Origin: Thalassospiraceae bacterium LMO-SO8
Lineage (GTDB): Bacteria; Pseudomonadota; Alphaproteobacteria; Rhodospirillales; Casp-alpha2
Length of the DNA: 64,000 nt
Assembly (NCBI GenBank): GCA_031655335.1
Contig: CP134226.1
Span: forward strand, 248,001 to 312,000
Direction of reading: 5' to 3'
Shown here: positions 8,909 through 17,377 of the stretch, piece after piece
Layout of the letters: each line of letters opens with the position of its first letter
Numbering within the stretch: the stretch's first letter is position 1
Notes under the pieces: model-generated
Databases searched by the model: none
Told to the model about the DNA's origin: nothing
Seen by the model: the letters and a program-made list of their open reading frames with translations, nothing else
Program-made: the position numbers and the translations under genes

Positions 8909-10225
8909 ATGGCGGTAAAACTCGACGAACCCCTGGGCCGCGTGGCCTATGTCAACGCACGCATCCTGGACCCGGCCGAAGGCTGGGACGGGCCGGGCGG
9001 CGTGCTGACCGACGGCGAAAAGATCGCCGCCGCCGGGCCGGGGCTGTTCGACGCGGGCCGCCCCGAAGACGCCAAGATCATCGACTGCCATGGGGCCTGC
9101 CTGGCGCCGGGGCTGGTCGATATCCGGGCCCATCTGGGCGAGCCGGGCGAAGAACAGAAGGAAACCCTGGCCACCGCCGGGCGCGCGGCGACGGCCGGCG
9201 GGGTCACCTCGCTGCTGTGCCTGCCGGATACCAATCCCTGCATCGACGACATGTCGGTGGTCGAATTCGTCGCCCGCCGGGCCCGCCAATTGGGGCTGAC
9301 CAAAGTCTACCCCTATGGCGCCGTGACCAAGCAGTTGGCCGGCAAGGAGATCGCCGAGCTGAAATTGTTACGGGATTCCGGCGCCCTTGCCTTCACCGAC
9401 GGCGTCCGGACGATCGCCGACCCCCTGGTTCTGCGTCAGGCACTCGCCTATGCCGCGACCTTCGATCTGGTGATCTGTCATCAGCCGGAGGATCCATCGC
9501 TTGCCGAGGGCGGTGTCATGAACCTGGGCGAGAATTCGACCCGCCTGGGCCTGTCCGGCATACCGCGCGAGGCCGAGATCATCATCATCGAACGCGACAT
9601 CCGCCTGGTCGAGATGACCGGCGGACGCCTGCATTTCGTCAACGTATCGACGGCGGAAAGCGTCGAAGTCATCCGCCGCGCCAAGGACCGGGGGCTGGCC
9701 ATTACTTGCGACACGGCGCCGCCCTATTTCGCGCTCAACGAACACGCCATCGGCGATTACCGCACCTTCGCCAAACTGACCCCGCCGTTGCGTGACGAGG
9801 ACGACCGTCAGGCCATCGTGCGGGCGATCAGCGACGGGGTGATCGACTGCGTCGCGTCCGACCACACGCCGCAGGACGAGGAATCAAAGCGCCTGCCCTT
9901 CGCCCAGGCGGCATCGGGCGGCGTCGGCCTGCAAACCCTGCTGCCGATGACGCTGGAACTTTACCACAATGGACATCTGTCCTTGCTCAGGGCGCTCGAT
10001 CTGGTGACCCGGGCACCCGCGGCGCTCATGGCGATGGATGCCGGCCGCCTGAAGCCGGGCGCCCCCGCCGATCTGATCCTGTTCGATCCCGACCGCAGCT
10101 GGAAGGTTTCCTCCGACGTGCTGCTCTCCAAATCAAAGAATTCGCCGTTCGATGGGCGGCCCGTGCAGGGCATGGTTCTGCGTACCGTGATCGACGGCCG
10201 CACCGTCCACACCCACGGGGCCTGA
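8909..10225 (+). CDS. pyrC: Dihydroorotase-like protein, probably non-catalytic partner of PyrB
   Basis: 438 residues with the class I dihydroorotase layout (amidohydrolase barrel; GIPREAE, KLTPPLRDEDDRQA, VASDHTPQDEESK). Several metal ligands are changed. The usual HxH of strand 1 is RAH (Arg73, His75), and the His of the HVST motif is Asn245 in LHFVNVST. His191 and Asp318 remain. The family includes inactive PyrC' (PyrX) subunits encoded beside pyrB that are needed to assemble aspartate carbamoyltransferase, and this fits that pattern. An active dihydroorotase is then expected elsewhere in the genome. Start ATG 8909; the frame is open upstream but overlaps pyrB. Confidence 0.88.
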   Translation: MAVKLDEPLGRVAYVNARILDPAEGWDGPGGVLTDGEKIAAAGPGLFDAGRPEDAKIIDCHGACLAPGLVDIRAHLGEPGEEQKETLATAGRAATAGGVTSLLCLPDTNPCIDDMSVVEFVARRARQLGLTKVYPYGAVTKQLAGKEIAELKLLRDSGALAFTDGVRTIADPLVLRQALAYAATFDLVICHQPEDPSLAEGGVMNLGENSTRLGLSGIPREAEIIIIERDIRLVEMTGGRLHFVNVSTAESVEVIRRAKDRGLAITCDTAPPYFALNEHAIGDYRTFAKLTPPLRDEDDRQAIVRAISDGVIDCVASDHTPQDEESKRLPFAQAASGGVGLQTLLPMTLELYHNGHLSLLRALDLVTRAPAALMAMDAGRLKPGAPADLILFDPDRSWKVSSDVLLSKSKNSPFDGRPVQGMVLRTVIDGRTVHTHGA

Positions 10226-10229
10226 GCCC

Positions 10230-10865
10230 ATGGCCGGCGGACTGGACAGCAACCTCGCATTCGCCCTGGCCGCCCTCGGCGGCTATCTGTTGGGATCGGT
10301 GCCCTTCGGCCTAGTGTTCACGCGCATGGCGGGCCTGGGCGACATCCGAACCATGGGCTCGGGCAATATCGGGGCGACCAACGTGCTGCGCACCGGACGC
10401 AAGGGCCTGGCGTTCGCCACGCTGATCTGCGATTGCGGCAAGGGGGCGGCGGCGGCGCTCGCGGCGGCCCATCTATGGGGTGCCGAGGCCGGCATGATCG
10501 CCGGGTTCGCCGGCGTCATCGGGCACAATTTCCCGGTCTGGCTGCGTTTCAAGGGCGGCAAAGGCGTGGCGACCACGCTCGGCGTGCTGCTGGCCGTCAA
10601 TTTCATGGTCGGGCTGGCCGCCTGCGCGACCTGGCTGCTGGTCGCCGGAGTCTTCCGCTATTCGTCCCTGGCCGCCTTGGGCGCCCTGGTCGCGGCCCCG
10701 GCCTATGCCTATTGGATCGACGGCATGCCCATGGCCTGGATGGCGGGCGGCCTGGCTGTCCTGGCGGTGATCCGCCACCGGGCGAACATCCACCGGCTGA
10801 TCACAGGCCAGGAAAGCAAGATCGGCCAAAAATCCAAACCGGCGGACACCCCGCCCGGCGCTTAG
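10230..10865 (+). CDS. plsY: Glycerol-3-phosphate acyltransferase PlsY
   Basis: 211 residues with about five membrane segments. All three PlsY motifs are present: GSGNIGATNVLRTG, GHNFPVWLRFKGGKGVATTL and RHRANIHRLITGQESKIG. The enzyme transfers an acyl chain from acyl phosphate to glycerol-3-phosphate at the inner membrane, the first step in phospholipid synthesis, and needs PlsX. It starts four bases after the pyrC' stop, so it is cotranscribed with pyrB-pyrC'. A positively charged, disordered C-tail (KSKPADTPPGA) extends past motif 3. Confidence 0.97.
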   Translation: MAGGLDSNLAFALAALGGYLLGSVPFGLVFTRMAGLGDIRTMGSGNIGATNVLRTGRKGLAFATLICDCGKGAAAALAAAHLWGAEAGMIAGFAGVIGHNFPVWLRFKGGKGVATTLGVLLAVNFMVGLAACATWLLVAGVFRYSSLAALGALVAAPAYAYWIDGMPMAWMAGGLAVLAVIRHRANIHRLITGQESKIGQKSKPADTPPGA

Positions 10866-10884
10866 CGCCGCGCCCGCTCGGGCA

Positions 10885-11229
10885 TTAGAGGTCCTTGTTC
10901 AACATCTGTGAGCAGGCTGTAATCACGCTGGATTCCGGCTCACTCTCGCCCGGCAGGGTCGTGGCGAAGTCTTTCGCAAGGTCTGCGCGCGCCGCGCGGG
11001 CATCCGACTGATAGCCCTGCAGATCCGGCGCCTCCGCCATTTTCTTCACATGATTGGCGGCGCGGGCCGCACAAACGGAAGCCTGGGCGTTGATCCAGGC
11101 ATCCTGCACCTCGTCGTGACTGGCGCTCGCGCTAACCACCCAATCGTTGCTGAAGGCCAGAACGGCAAGGACGAATGCCCCGACCCCCGCGCCCAACAGA
11201 AAGGGGCTTGTCGATTTCGGCAGTGTCAT
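10885..11229 (-). CDS. Small membrane-anchored protein, unknown
   Basis: 114 residues from the ATG at 11229, chosen because AGGAG lies nine bases upstream; the open frame is longer. One N-terminal hydrophobic segment (FLLGAGVGAFVLAVLAF, about residues 9-25) is probably an anchor or uncleaved signal. The rest is a helical, Ala-rich periplasmic part with two cysteines (ASVCAARA and ITACSQ). No family was recognised. It converges with plsY, and upstream lies the AT-rich island. Confidence 0.65.
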   Translation of the reverse strand: MTLPKSTSPFLLGAGVGAFVLAVLAFSNDWVVSASASHDEVQDAWINAQASVCAARAANHVKKMAEAPDLQGYQSDARAARADLAKDFATTLPGESEPESSVITACSQMLNKDL

Positions 11230-11337
11230 GCATCGCTCCTGTATATTGATTGAAATACGGCGTTTGCTGCCGGCATGCTGGCGGCGAGCACAATTCGACA
11301 ATGACGAGCGGTCGATTGCGCCGAAAAACACCAACAT

Positions 11338-11515
11338 TCCGCATAATTTAACAATATAATTTAATATAAATTAGTTTTCAATAAATATTATTTTAATTTG
11401 TTTTTATCAGTAATACTTAAATATATTAATACAATTAATAACTATGAAATTTAATATACATTTATTATGATAATAATAACTTATTTTTTATTTAAGTATA
11501 ATTCAATTTTCACGA
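11338..11515. other. Very AT-rich intergenic island
   Basis: About 175 bases made almost entirely of A and T, in a GC-rich genome, with long runs of TTAAT/ATAAT-type steps. It lies between the histidine kinase stop (11503) and the small membrane protein start (11229), both leftward, and continues into the last few kinase codons. No ORF with a ribosome site and no stem-loop plus T-run was found. Possible roles are a curved or melted DNA region, a binding site for an AT-preferring nucleoid protein, or an insertion scar. Confidence 0.7.
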
Positions 11516-13191
11516 TCCCAGCTAAACCCGGCCCCGTCCACCTGCCCGCCCCGGCCGATTGCCGAACTATCCAGATGCAGGCGGACCGTGACCGTCGTGC
11601 CATGCCCGACCCTGCTGTGAATGGCGATTTCACCGGCGTGCATGTCGATCAACGACTTTGAAATGGCCAGGCCAAGTCCCCACCCCCTGTCCGAGGTATA
11701 GGGATTGGCCGCTTTACTCGTGAAAGGGCTCATGATCTGGGACAGGCGTTCCGGCTCGATCCCGACGCCGGTATCGGCGACCGTAATGACAAGGAAGCCA
11801 TCCGCAACCGCGGCCGTCACCGTCACGCTGCCACCGTCCGGGGTGAACTTGACCGCGTTGGACAACAGATTCAACAACACCTGCTTGATTGCCCGGCGAT
11901 CGGCCTTCAACCGCGGCAGACCGTCGGGCACGGCCTCGCGCAGCATGACGCCTTTTTCGCCGGCCCGCTCACGCACGGTATGAACGCATTCGGCGATCAG
12001 GCCACGGACCTCGATAATGCCGATCTCCAGCACGGTCCTGCCGGCCTCGATCGCGGAAATATCCAGGACGTCATTGACCAGATCCAACAGGTGTTTGGCG
12101 CTGGAATGAATGTCGTTGGCGTATTCGCGGTATTTGCCCGCACCGGGCGGGCCGAAGTACTGATTGAACAGAATGTCGGAAAAACCGAGGATCGCATTAA
12201 GCGGCGTGCGCAGTTCGTGGCTCATGGCGGCCAGGAATTCCGACTTCGCGCGGTTTGCCTGCTGGGCGGCATCCTTCGCCGCCTCGGCTTCCTGGCGCGT
12301 CCGTTTCAACAGTTCCGTCGACCGCGCCGTCTCCAGGTCCAAGCGCAGATTGGCATAGATGACGGCGGCGCCGAGCAGGAACAGCGCCACCGCGCCCACG
12401 ACGTTGAGCCACAACATGCCCGATCGCGTCGGCCATCCGCCCGCCGGCTCGCCGGCGATGACCCAGGTGCCGGAAACCAGGTTGACGTCCAGATACACGG
12501 GATCGCCGTCCGTGACCGACGGATCGCCCCAGAACACCTCGCCGCCACGGCCGAACCCGTCGCGCCCGATCAGGGCCAGACGGTAGCGCGCCTGATAGTC
12601 CGGCAACCCGACGTCCTGCACGAAAGCGTCGAAATCAATGACCGTGGAGACAACACCCCACAATTTGGCGGGCAGCCAACCTTCCGGATAAATGAACACG
12701 GGGAAGCGGGCGATGATGCCGGCGCCACCCTGCACGAGGTTGAGCGGGCCGGCGATCACCACGGTGTTTTCCTTGATGGCCCGCTGGACCTCGCGCCATT
12801 GCTCAGGGGCCGTTCGATAATCCAGGCCGAGCGCCCTTTCATTGCCTTCAATCGGATAGATGTGGCTGATGATCAGGTCCTTCGCCAAGGCCATGTTGCG
12901 GACCCAGCCGCCCGCCGATTCCATGAGGTCGGCGGCGACGGTGGCGAATTCCTTTTGACCGAGGTCCGGCCGCGCCTTGACATAGCTGATCAGGCCCTGG
13001 ATCAGTTGGACGTCCGCGTTCAGGGAACTTTCCAAACGCACGCGAAGCTTGCCCAGTTCTTCGGCCGTTTCCAGGCGCGCTTCCGTCGCCGCCGCCCGCA
13101 GGGCGTACTGTTCCGCCAAAAAACCACCCAATGCGCAGGCGGCTGCGAGAATTGCCATTCTGACGAGGGTGGTGATGTATTGCGTCCGCAT
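11503..13191 (-). CDS. CHASE-domain membrane sensor histidine kinase
   Basis: 562 residues from the ATG at 13191. Layout: first membrane helix (about residues 8-25); periplasmic CHASE domain with VIAGPLNLVQGGAGIIARFP; second helix (LNVVGAVALFLLGAAVIYAN); coiled coil; HisKA with the phospho-acceptor in AAMSHELRTPLNAILGFSDI; and HATPase_c with LLNLLSNAVKFTPDGG, VADTGVGI and GWGLGLAISKSL. There is no receiver domain and no response regulator gene nearby, so it is an orphan kinase. It diverges from the EmrAB efflux genes. The open frame extends upstream across the intergenic region but has no domain there. Confidence 0.9.
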   Translation of the reverse strand: MRTQYITTLVRMAILAAACALGGFLAEQYALRAAATEARLETAEELGKLRVRLESSLNADVQLIQGLISYVKARPDLGQKEFATVAADLMESAGGWVRNMALAKDLIISHIYPIEGNERALGLDYRTAPEQWREVQRAIKENTVVIAGPLNLVQGGAGIIARFPVFIYPEGWLPAKLWGVVSTVIDFDAFVQDVGLPDYQARYRLALIGRDGFGRGGEVFWGDPSVTDGDPVYLDVNLVSGTWVIAGEPAGGWPTRSGMLWLNVVGAVALFLLGAAVIYANLRLDLETARSTELLKRTRQEAEAAKDAAQQANRAKSEFLAAMSHELRTPLNAILGFSDILFNQYFGPPGAGKYREYANDIHSSAKHLLDLVNDVLDISAIEAGRTVLEIGIIEVRGLIAECVHTVRERAGEKGVMLREAVPDGLPRLKADRRAIKQVLLNLLSNAVKFTPDGGSVTVTAAVADGFLVITVADTGVGIEPERLSQIMSPFTSKAANPYTSDRGWGLGLAISKSLIDMHAGEIAIHSRVGHGTTVTVRLHLDSSAIGRGGQVDGAGFSWDREN

Positions 13192-13338
13192 CGCGCCGCC
13201 CGATGAGTGCCTGCATCGAATATATACAAGCTTGCCCGAAGAGCGTCCGAATTTCTGCACTGCGGCATAGGTCCGCGTGCCGCCGCGCCGCCTCAACCCG
13301 CGCCGGGCGGCGGTCCATGGCGAATGGCCTACTTCCCA

Positions 13339-13350
13339 ATTGTATACAAT
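13339..13350. promoter_or_regulatory. ATTGTATACAAT palindrome, candidate GntR/FadR-type operator
   Basis: A perfect 12-base palindrome in the 205-base divergent region, 47 bases before the emrA-like ATG. It matches the ATTGT-NN-ACAAT pattern also found at 39905-39918 and 56364-56375, and fits the general FadR-type GntR operator form (T.GT..AC.A). The regulator is not encoded in this window. Confidence 0.6.
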
Positions 13351-13396
13351 ACCTGTTAAATTAAACGCCGTCGTCGAGGAGCAAGAGGAAACATCC

Positions 13397-14557
13397 ATGC
13401 CGGACACCACGGATATCGATCCGAGGTCGGACGCCAATGCGTCATCCACCACAGATTTCGCAGAAGAAGCTGCACGCCTGAAGGCGCGCAAGCGCCGCTT
13501 TGCGATCGCGCTCGTCATCGGTGTGCTGGGCACCCTGTTCGGCGGCCTGGAAATTCACGACCGCGTCACCAACATCCATGAAGTCGACGCCCGCATCGGC
13601 GGCGACCTGATTACCGTATCGTCCCGCGTTGCCGGCTGGGTCACCTCGATCAGCGTCACCGAAGGCGACGACGTCAAGCCGAACACCGTTCTGCTGACCA
13701 TCGATTCCCGTGAATCGGCGCTGAAAGCCCGCGAACTGGAAGCCCAGATCGCCAGCCTGCGCGCGGAAAAGGAGCGCACCCTGGCGGAGAAACGCCTGGT
13801 CGACAAGGAAACCGCGGCCAAGTTGAAGTCGGAGCAGGCACGCCTGGTCGGCGCCCAGGTCACCGTGTCATCCCTGGACCCGCAACTCGAACTCGCCAAG
13901 CGCGAACACGAACGCTCCAAATCCCTGTTTCAGACCCGCGTCGTGTCCCGCCGCCAACTGGATCAGGCGGAGACCGAACTGAAGAAGATCGAACGCGAAC
14001 ACCGCATCGCCGTCGCCGATCTGCATTCGGCCGAAGCCAAGTTGGCCGAGGTCGAGGCCGAGCGCGAACGCCTGCACGTTCTGGACAGCGCCGTCGCCGT
14101 GTACCTTCACCGCGAACAGGAATTGCAGGCAAAACTGGACGAACAGCGCCTGGACCTGTCCGACCGCACGATCCGCAGCGCCATCAGCGGCGTCGTCGAC
14201 AAGACCTTCGTCGAAGTCGGCGAATACGTCACCCCCGGCCAGCGCCTGGCCTTGATCCACGACCCAGACGTGATCTGGATCGACGCCAACATCAAGGAAA
14301 CGGACATCCGCAAGACCAAGGTCGGTGACGTCGTCCAGGTTTCCGTCGACGCCTATCCAGACCGCGAATTCACGGGCAAGGTCCAGGTTATCGGCAACGC
14401 CACCACCGCGGAATTCGCGCTTCTGCCCAGCCCGAACCCCAGCGGCAACTTCACCAAGATCACCCAGCGTCTGCCGGTGCGCATCGCCATTGACCAGCAG
14501 GACCGCCTGCTGCGCCCCGGGATGATGGTCGAAATCAAGATCGACGTTGACCAGTAA
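13397..14557 (+). CDS. HlyD-family efflux periplasmic adaptor (EmrA-like)
   Basis: 386 residues. One N-terminal membrane anchor (FAIALVIGVLGTLFGGLEI, about residues 35-53) is followed by a lipoyl half (VSSRVAGWVTSISVTEGDDV), a long coiled coil (about residues 110-240, Lys/Glu-rich), the second lipoyl half (RSAISGVVDKTFVEVGEYV) and a beta-barrel (WIDANIKETDIRKTKVGDVV). This is the EmrA layout: it links an inner-membrane MFS pump to an outer-membrane channel. GAGGAA precedes the ATG by seven bases. The TTG of the pump gene lies inside this gene's last codons. No outer-membrane TolC gene is in the window. Confidence 0.93.
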   Translation: MPDTTDIDPRSDANASSTTDFAEEAARLKARKRRFAIALVIGVLGTLFGGLEIHDRVTNIHEVDARIGGDLITVSSRVAGWVTSISVTEGDDVKPNTVLLTIDSRESALKARELEAQIASLRAEKERTLAEKRLVDKETAAKLKSEQARLVGAQVTVSSLDPQLELAKREHERSKSLFQTRVVSRRQLDQAETELKKIEREHRIAVADLHSAEAKLAEVEAERERLHVLDSAVAVYLHREQELQAKLDEQRLDLSDRTIRSAISGVVDKTFVEVGEYVTPGQRLALIHDPDVIWIDANIKETDIRKTKVGDVVQVSVDAYPDREFTGKVQVIGNATTAEFALLPSPNPSGNFTKITQRLPVRIAIDQQDRLLRPGMMVEIKIDVDQ

Positions 14558-16109
14558 AGTCGCCGCCGCCCCCATCGACCCCCATTCCATCAGCGAATTC
14601 CGCCGCTGGTCGGTCACCCTGTCGGGCCTGTTGGGCGCGGTGTCGATGATTCTGTCGGCGACGGTCGTCAACGTCGCCGTGCCGTCCATCATGGGGGCCT
14701 ACGGGATCGACCAGACCATCGCGCAATGGGCGTCCACGGTCTTCATCACGACCATGGTGGCAAGCCAGCTCATGAGTGTGTGGGTCGTCGCCCACCTGGG
14801 GCAGCGCAACGCCTACGCCATGACCCTGGTGCTGTTCACCGCGGGCGGCTTCGTCTGCACCGTGGCGCCCAATATGGATACCCTGATCGTCGGGCGGGTC
14901 ATGCAGGGAATTTCCGCCGGCGTCGTGCAGCCCCTGGTGCTGTCGACCATCATTTCCGTGTTTCCCCTCGAACGTCGGGGGTTCGCCGTCAGCATGTATT
15001 CGGTCGGCGTGACCTTGGCCCCCAGCTTCGGGCCCGTGGTCGGCGGCGCCATCCTGGACGCCCTGACCTGGCGGCACATCTTCATCGTGCCCCTGCCGCT
15101 CGCCTTCATCGCCTTTCTGCTGGGCCTCAGCTTCATGCCCCAGGAGCGGAAGAAAGGCCCCAAGCCACCCTTTGACTGGACCGGCCTGGTGCTGGTCGTC
15201 ACCGCCTGCTTCAGCGTCATGAGCGGCCTGGCCAACGGCCAGCGCTGGGGCTGGCACTCCAACGAGGTCCTGGTTCTTCTCGTCGGCGGCACGGCGGCCG
15301 GGGCCGTCTTCCTGTGGCACCAGATGCACTCGAAAAACCCGATGCTGGATGTCGGCCTGTTCAAGGACCCGTCCTTCGCCTCGGCCATGGTCATCGCCTT
15401 CCTGTTCGGGGCGGGCAATTTCGCCACCAACTACGCCATCCCCGTGTTCACCCAGCAGGTTCAGGGCTTCACCGCCACGGCGGCGGGCATGGTTCTGGTT
15501 CCGGCGGGGATATTCCTGTTCCTGATCACCCCCTTGGCCGGGCGTTTGAACGACCATGTCTCGCCCCGCTATCCGATTACCGCGGGCGTGCTGCTTTTCG
15601 TCGTCGCCGCGTTCTTCATCTCCAAGTCCGACGTCAACACGGCCTTCGTCGTCATGGTGCTGTTCACCATGCTGTCGCGTCTCGCGATCGGCCTGGTCAT
15701 GCCCGCCATGGGGGCGGCGGCGATCCGCGCCGTGCCAGAACACAAGATCAACGCCGGCGCCGCGACCTACAACTTCGTGCGCCAATTGGGCGGCGCCTTC
15801 GGCACCCTGGTGTTCGTCGTCATTACCGAACAGCGCACGGCCTTCCACGCCGACGCCATGGCGGCGACCCAGACGTCGGGTAACCCGCTCAGCCGGGAAT
15901 TCATCGAAAAGGTCGGCCGCGTGCTCGGTGAAAGCGGCCTGCCCGACGCCCAGCAGACGGCGGGCGCGCTCAACTTCCTGTCCAAGGTCATTCACGCCCA
16001 GGCGACGACCCTCGGATTCCAGGATGCCTTCATCGTCTCGGCCATCGTCTTCTCGACGGCATTGGTGCCTGCCTGGATTTTGGGACGCACAACCAAAACG
16101 GGCGTATGA
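14547..16109 (+). CDS. DHA2-family MFS multidrug transporter (EmrB/QacA-like)
   Basis: 520 residues with about 14 hydrophobic segments. SATVVNVAVPSIMGAYGID is the DHA2 first-helix motif, IVGRVMQGISAGVVQPLVLS is motif B/C, and VGVTLAPSFGPVVGGAILD is the antiporter motif C. It should export lipophilic compounds using the proton gradient. The start is TTG at 14547, overlapping the adaptor gene by 11 bases, so the pair is translated together. A 40-residue loop with LSREFIEKVGRVLGESGLPD near the C-terminus is periplasmic in EmrB homologues. Confidence 0.94.
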   Translation: MTSKVAAAPIDPHSISEFRRWSVTLSGLLGAVSMILSATVVNVAVPSIMGAYGIDQTIAQWASTVFITTMVASQLMSVWVVAHLGQRNAYAMTLVLFTAGGFVCTVAPNMDTLIVGRVMQGISAGVVQPLVLSTIISVFPLERRGFAVSMYSVGVTLAPSFGPVVGGAILDALTWRHIFIVPLPLAFIAFLLGLSFMPQERKKGPKPPFDWTGLVLVVTACFSVMSGLANGQRWGWHSNEVLVLLVGGTAAGAVFLWHQMHSKNPMLDVGLFKDPSFASAMVIAFLFGAGNFATNYAIPVFTQQVQGFTATAAGMVLVPAGIFLFLITPLAGRLNDHVSPRYPITAGVLLFVVAAFFISKSDVNTAFVVMVLFTMLSRLAIGLVMPAMGAAAIRAVPEHKINAGAATYNFVRQLGGAFGTLVFVVITEQRTAFHADAMAATQTSGNPLSREFIEKVGRVLGESGLPDAQQTAGALNFLSKVIHAQATTLGFQDAFIVSAIVFSTALVPAWILGRTTKTGV

Positions 16110-16184
16110 ACGCTTTACTTTCCCTTTTACAGATAACTCTCCTCGGGTAGTCTTTCGCAGACAGCCCCCTGGGAGAGCCCAGAC

Positions 16185-17327
16185 ATGCCCGACAGATTGG
16201 CCCATCACCGCCAACGCACGCTTCCCGACGATGAACGCGTCGCCTGGCTGCGCCTGATCCGCTCAACCAACGTCGGGCCGGGCACCTTCTTCCGCCTGCT
16301 GGAACGTTTCGGCACGGCGACGCGGGCCCTCGACGCCCTGCCCGACCTTGCCCGCCGGGGCGGGCGCGCCGGCACCATCCGCATCGCCACGGCCGCGGCG
16401 GCATCGCGCGAACTGGAAGAGGCGCAGCGCATCGGGGCGACGCCCATTGCCTGGGGCGAACCCGCCTACCCACCACTTCTCGCCCATATCCACGACCCGC
16501 CGCCGGTGATCTACGCGCGGGGCCGGCTCGACCTTCTCGGCAAGAAAACCATCGGCGTCGTCGGTGCGCGTAATGCTTCCGTCAACGGCCGCCGCTTCGC
16601 GAAGAAACTGGCCGCCGATCTGGGCGCCGGCGGACTGATGGTCGCCTCGGGCCTGGCCCGCGGGATCGACGCCGCCGCCCACGAAGGAGCGCTTCCGACC
16701 GGCACGGCGGCGGTACTGGGCGGCGGGATCGATGTCGTCTACCCGGCCGAGAACAAGAATCTCTACGACCGCATCGCCGAAACGGGCGTCCTGTTGTCGG
16801 AAATCGCGCCCGGCACCCAGCCCCAGGCCCGCCACTTTCCCCGCCGCAACCGGATCATCTCCGGCATGGCCCGCGGCGTCGTGGTGGTCGAGGCGAGCCC
16901 CCGATCCGGATCCCTGATCACCGCCCGCATGGCCCTTGAACAAGGGCGCGACGTGTTCGCCGTGCCGGGCGCGGCGATGGACCCAAGGGCCCGCGGGACC
17001 AATCATTTGATTCGCGAGGGGGCAACCCTGACGGAAAGCGCGGATGACGTATTCGCCGTTATGGCCGATGTACGCGCCCCGGACAAATCTGATATTATTG
17101 TTTATAATCAAAATATTAAGAATGATCTGACGGACGTTGAGACGACCGTTTCGGCACGCGACGAGATCATCGCCGCCTTGGGTCCGACACCGACGACTGT
17201 TGACGAACTGCTCCGCGTTTGCCAATTCTCCCTGGCCGTGGTGTCAACGGTTTTGCTTGAACTTGAACTGGCAGGACGGTTAGAGAGGCACCCCGGCAGC
17301 AAAGTATCGCTGCTCATGGACCACTAG
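16185..17327 (+). CDS. dprA: DNA-processing protein DprA
   Basis: 380 residues. An N-terminal SAM-like helical part (RVAWLRLIRSTNVGPGTFFR) leads into the Rossmann DprA domain: IGVVGARNASVNGRRFAKKL, VASGLARGIDAAAHEGAL, GGGIDVVYPAENKNLY, FPRRNRIISGMA and GSLITARMALEQGRDVFAVP. A C-terminal winged helix (about residues 320-375, TTVDELLRVCQFSLAVV) completes it. DprA loads RecA on incoming single-stranded DNA. The linker between the domains (about 17090-17126, IIVYNQNIKNDL) is strikingly AT-rich in codon choice. It lies 50 bases before topA, as in many alphaproteobacteria. Confidence 0.97.
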   Translation: MPDRLAHHRQRTLPDDERVAWLRLIRSTNVGPGTFFRLLERFGTATRALDALPDLARRGGRAGTIRIATAAAASRELEEAQRIGATPIAWGEPAYPPLLAHIHDPPPVIYARGRLDLLGKKTIGVVGARNASVNGRRFAKKLAADLGAGGLMVASGLARGIDAAAHEGALPTGTAAVLGGGIDVVYPAENKNLYDRIAETGVLLSEIAPGTQPQARHFPRRNRIISGMARGVVVVEASPRSGSLITARMALEQGRDVFAVPGAAMDPRARGTNHLIREGATLTESADDVFAVMADVRAPDKSDIIVYNQNIKNDLTDVETTVSARDEIIAALGPTPTTVDELLRVCQFSLAVVSTVLLELELAGRLERHPGSKVSLLMDH

Positions 17328-17377
17328 CCGGCCCGGGCAGCGGCCCCGAAGGCCGGCCGAGAAAAGGCAAGTCCTGC

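Noticed and set aside
13192-13533. N-terminal extension of the CHASE kinase
   Set aside because: It would cross the efflux gene start and the operator; the first membrane helix begins just after the ATG at 13191.
14535-16214. 559-codon Asp/Gly/His-rich open frame on the minus strand
   Set aside because: Antisense shadow of the EmrB-like gene.
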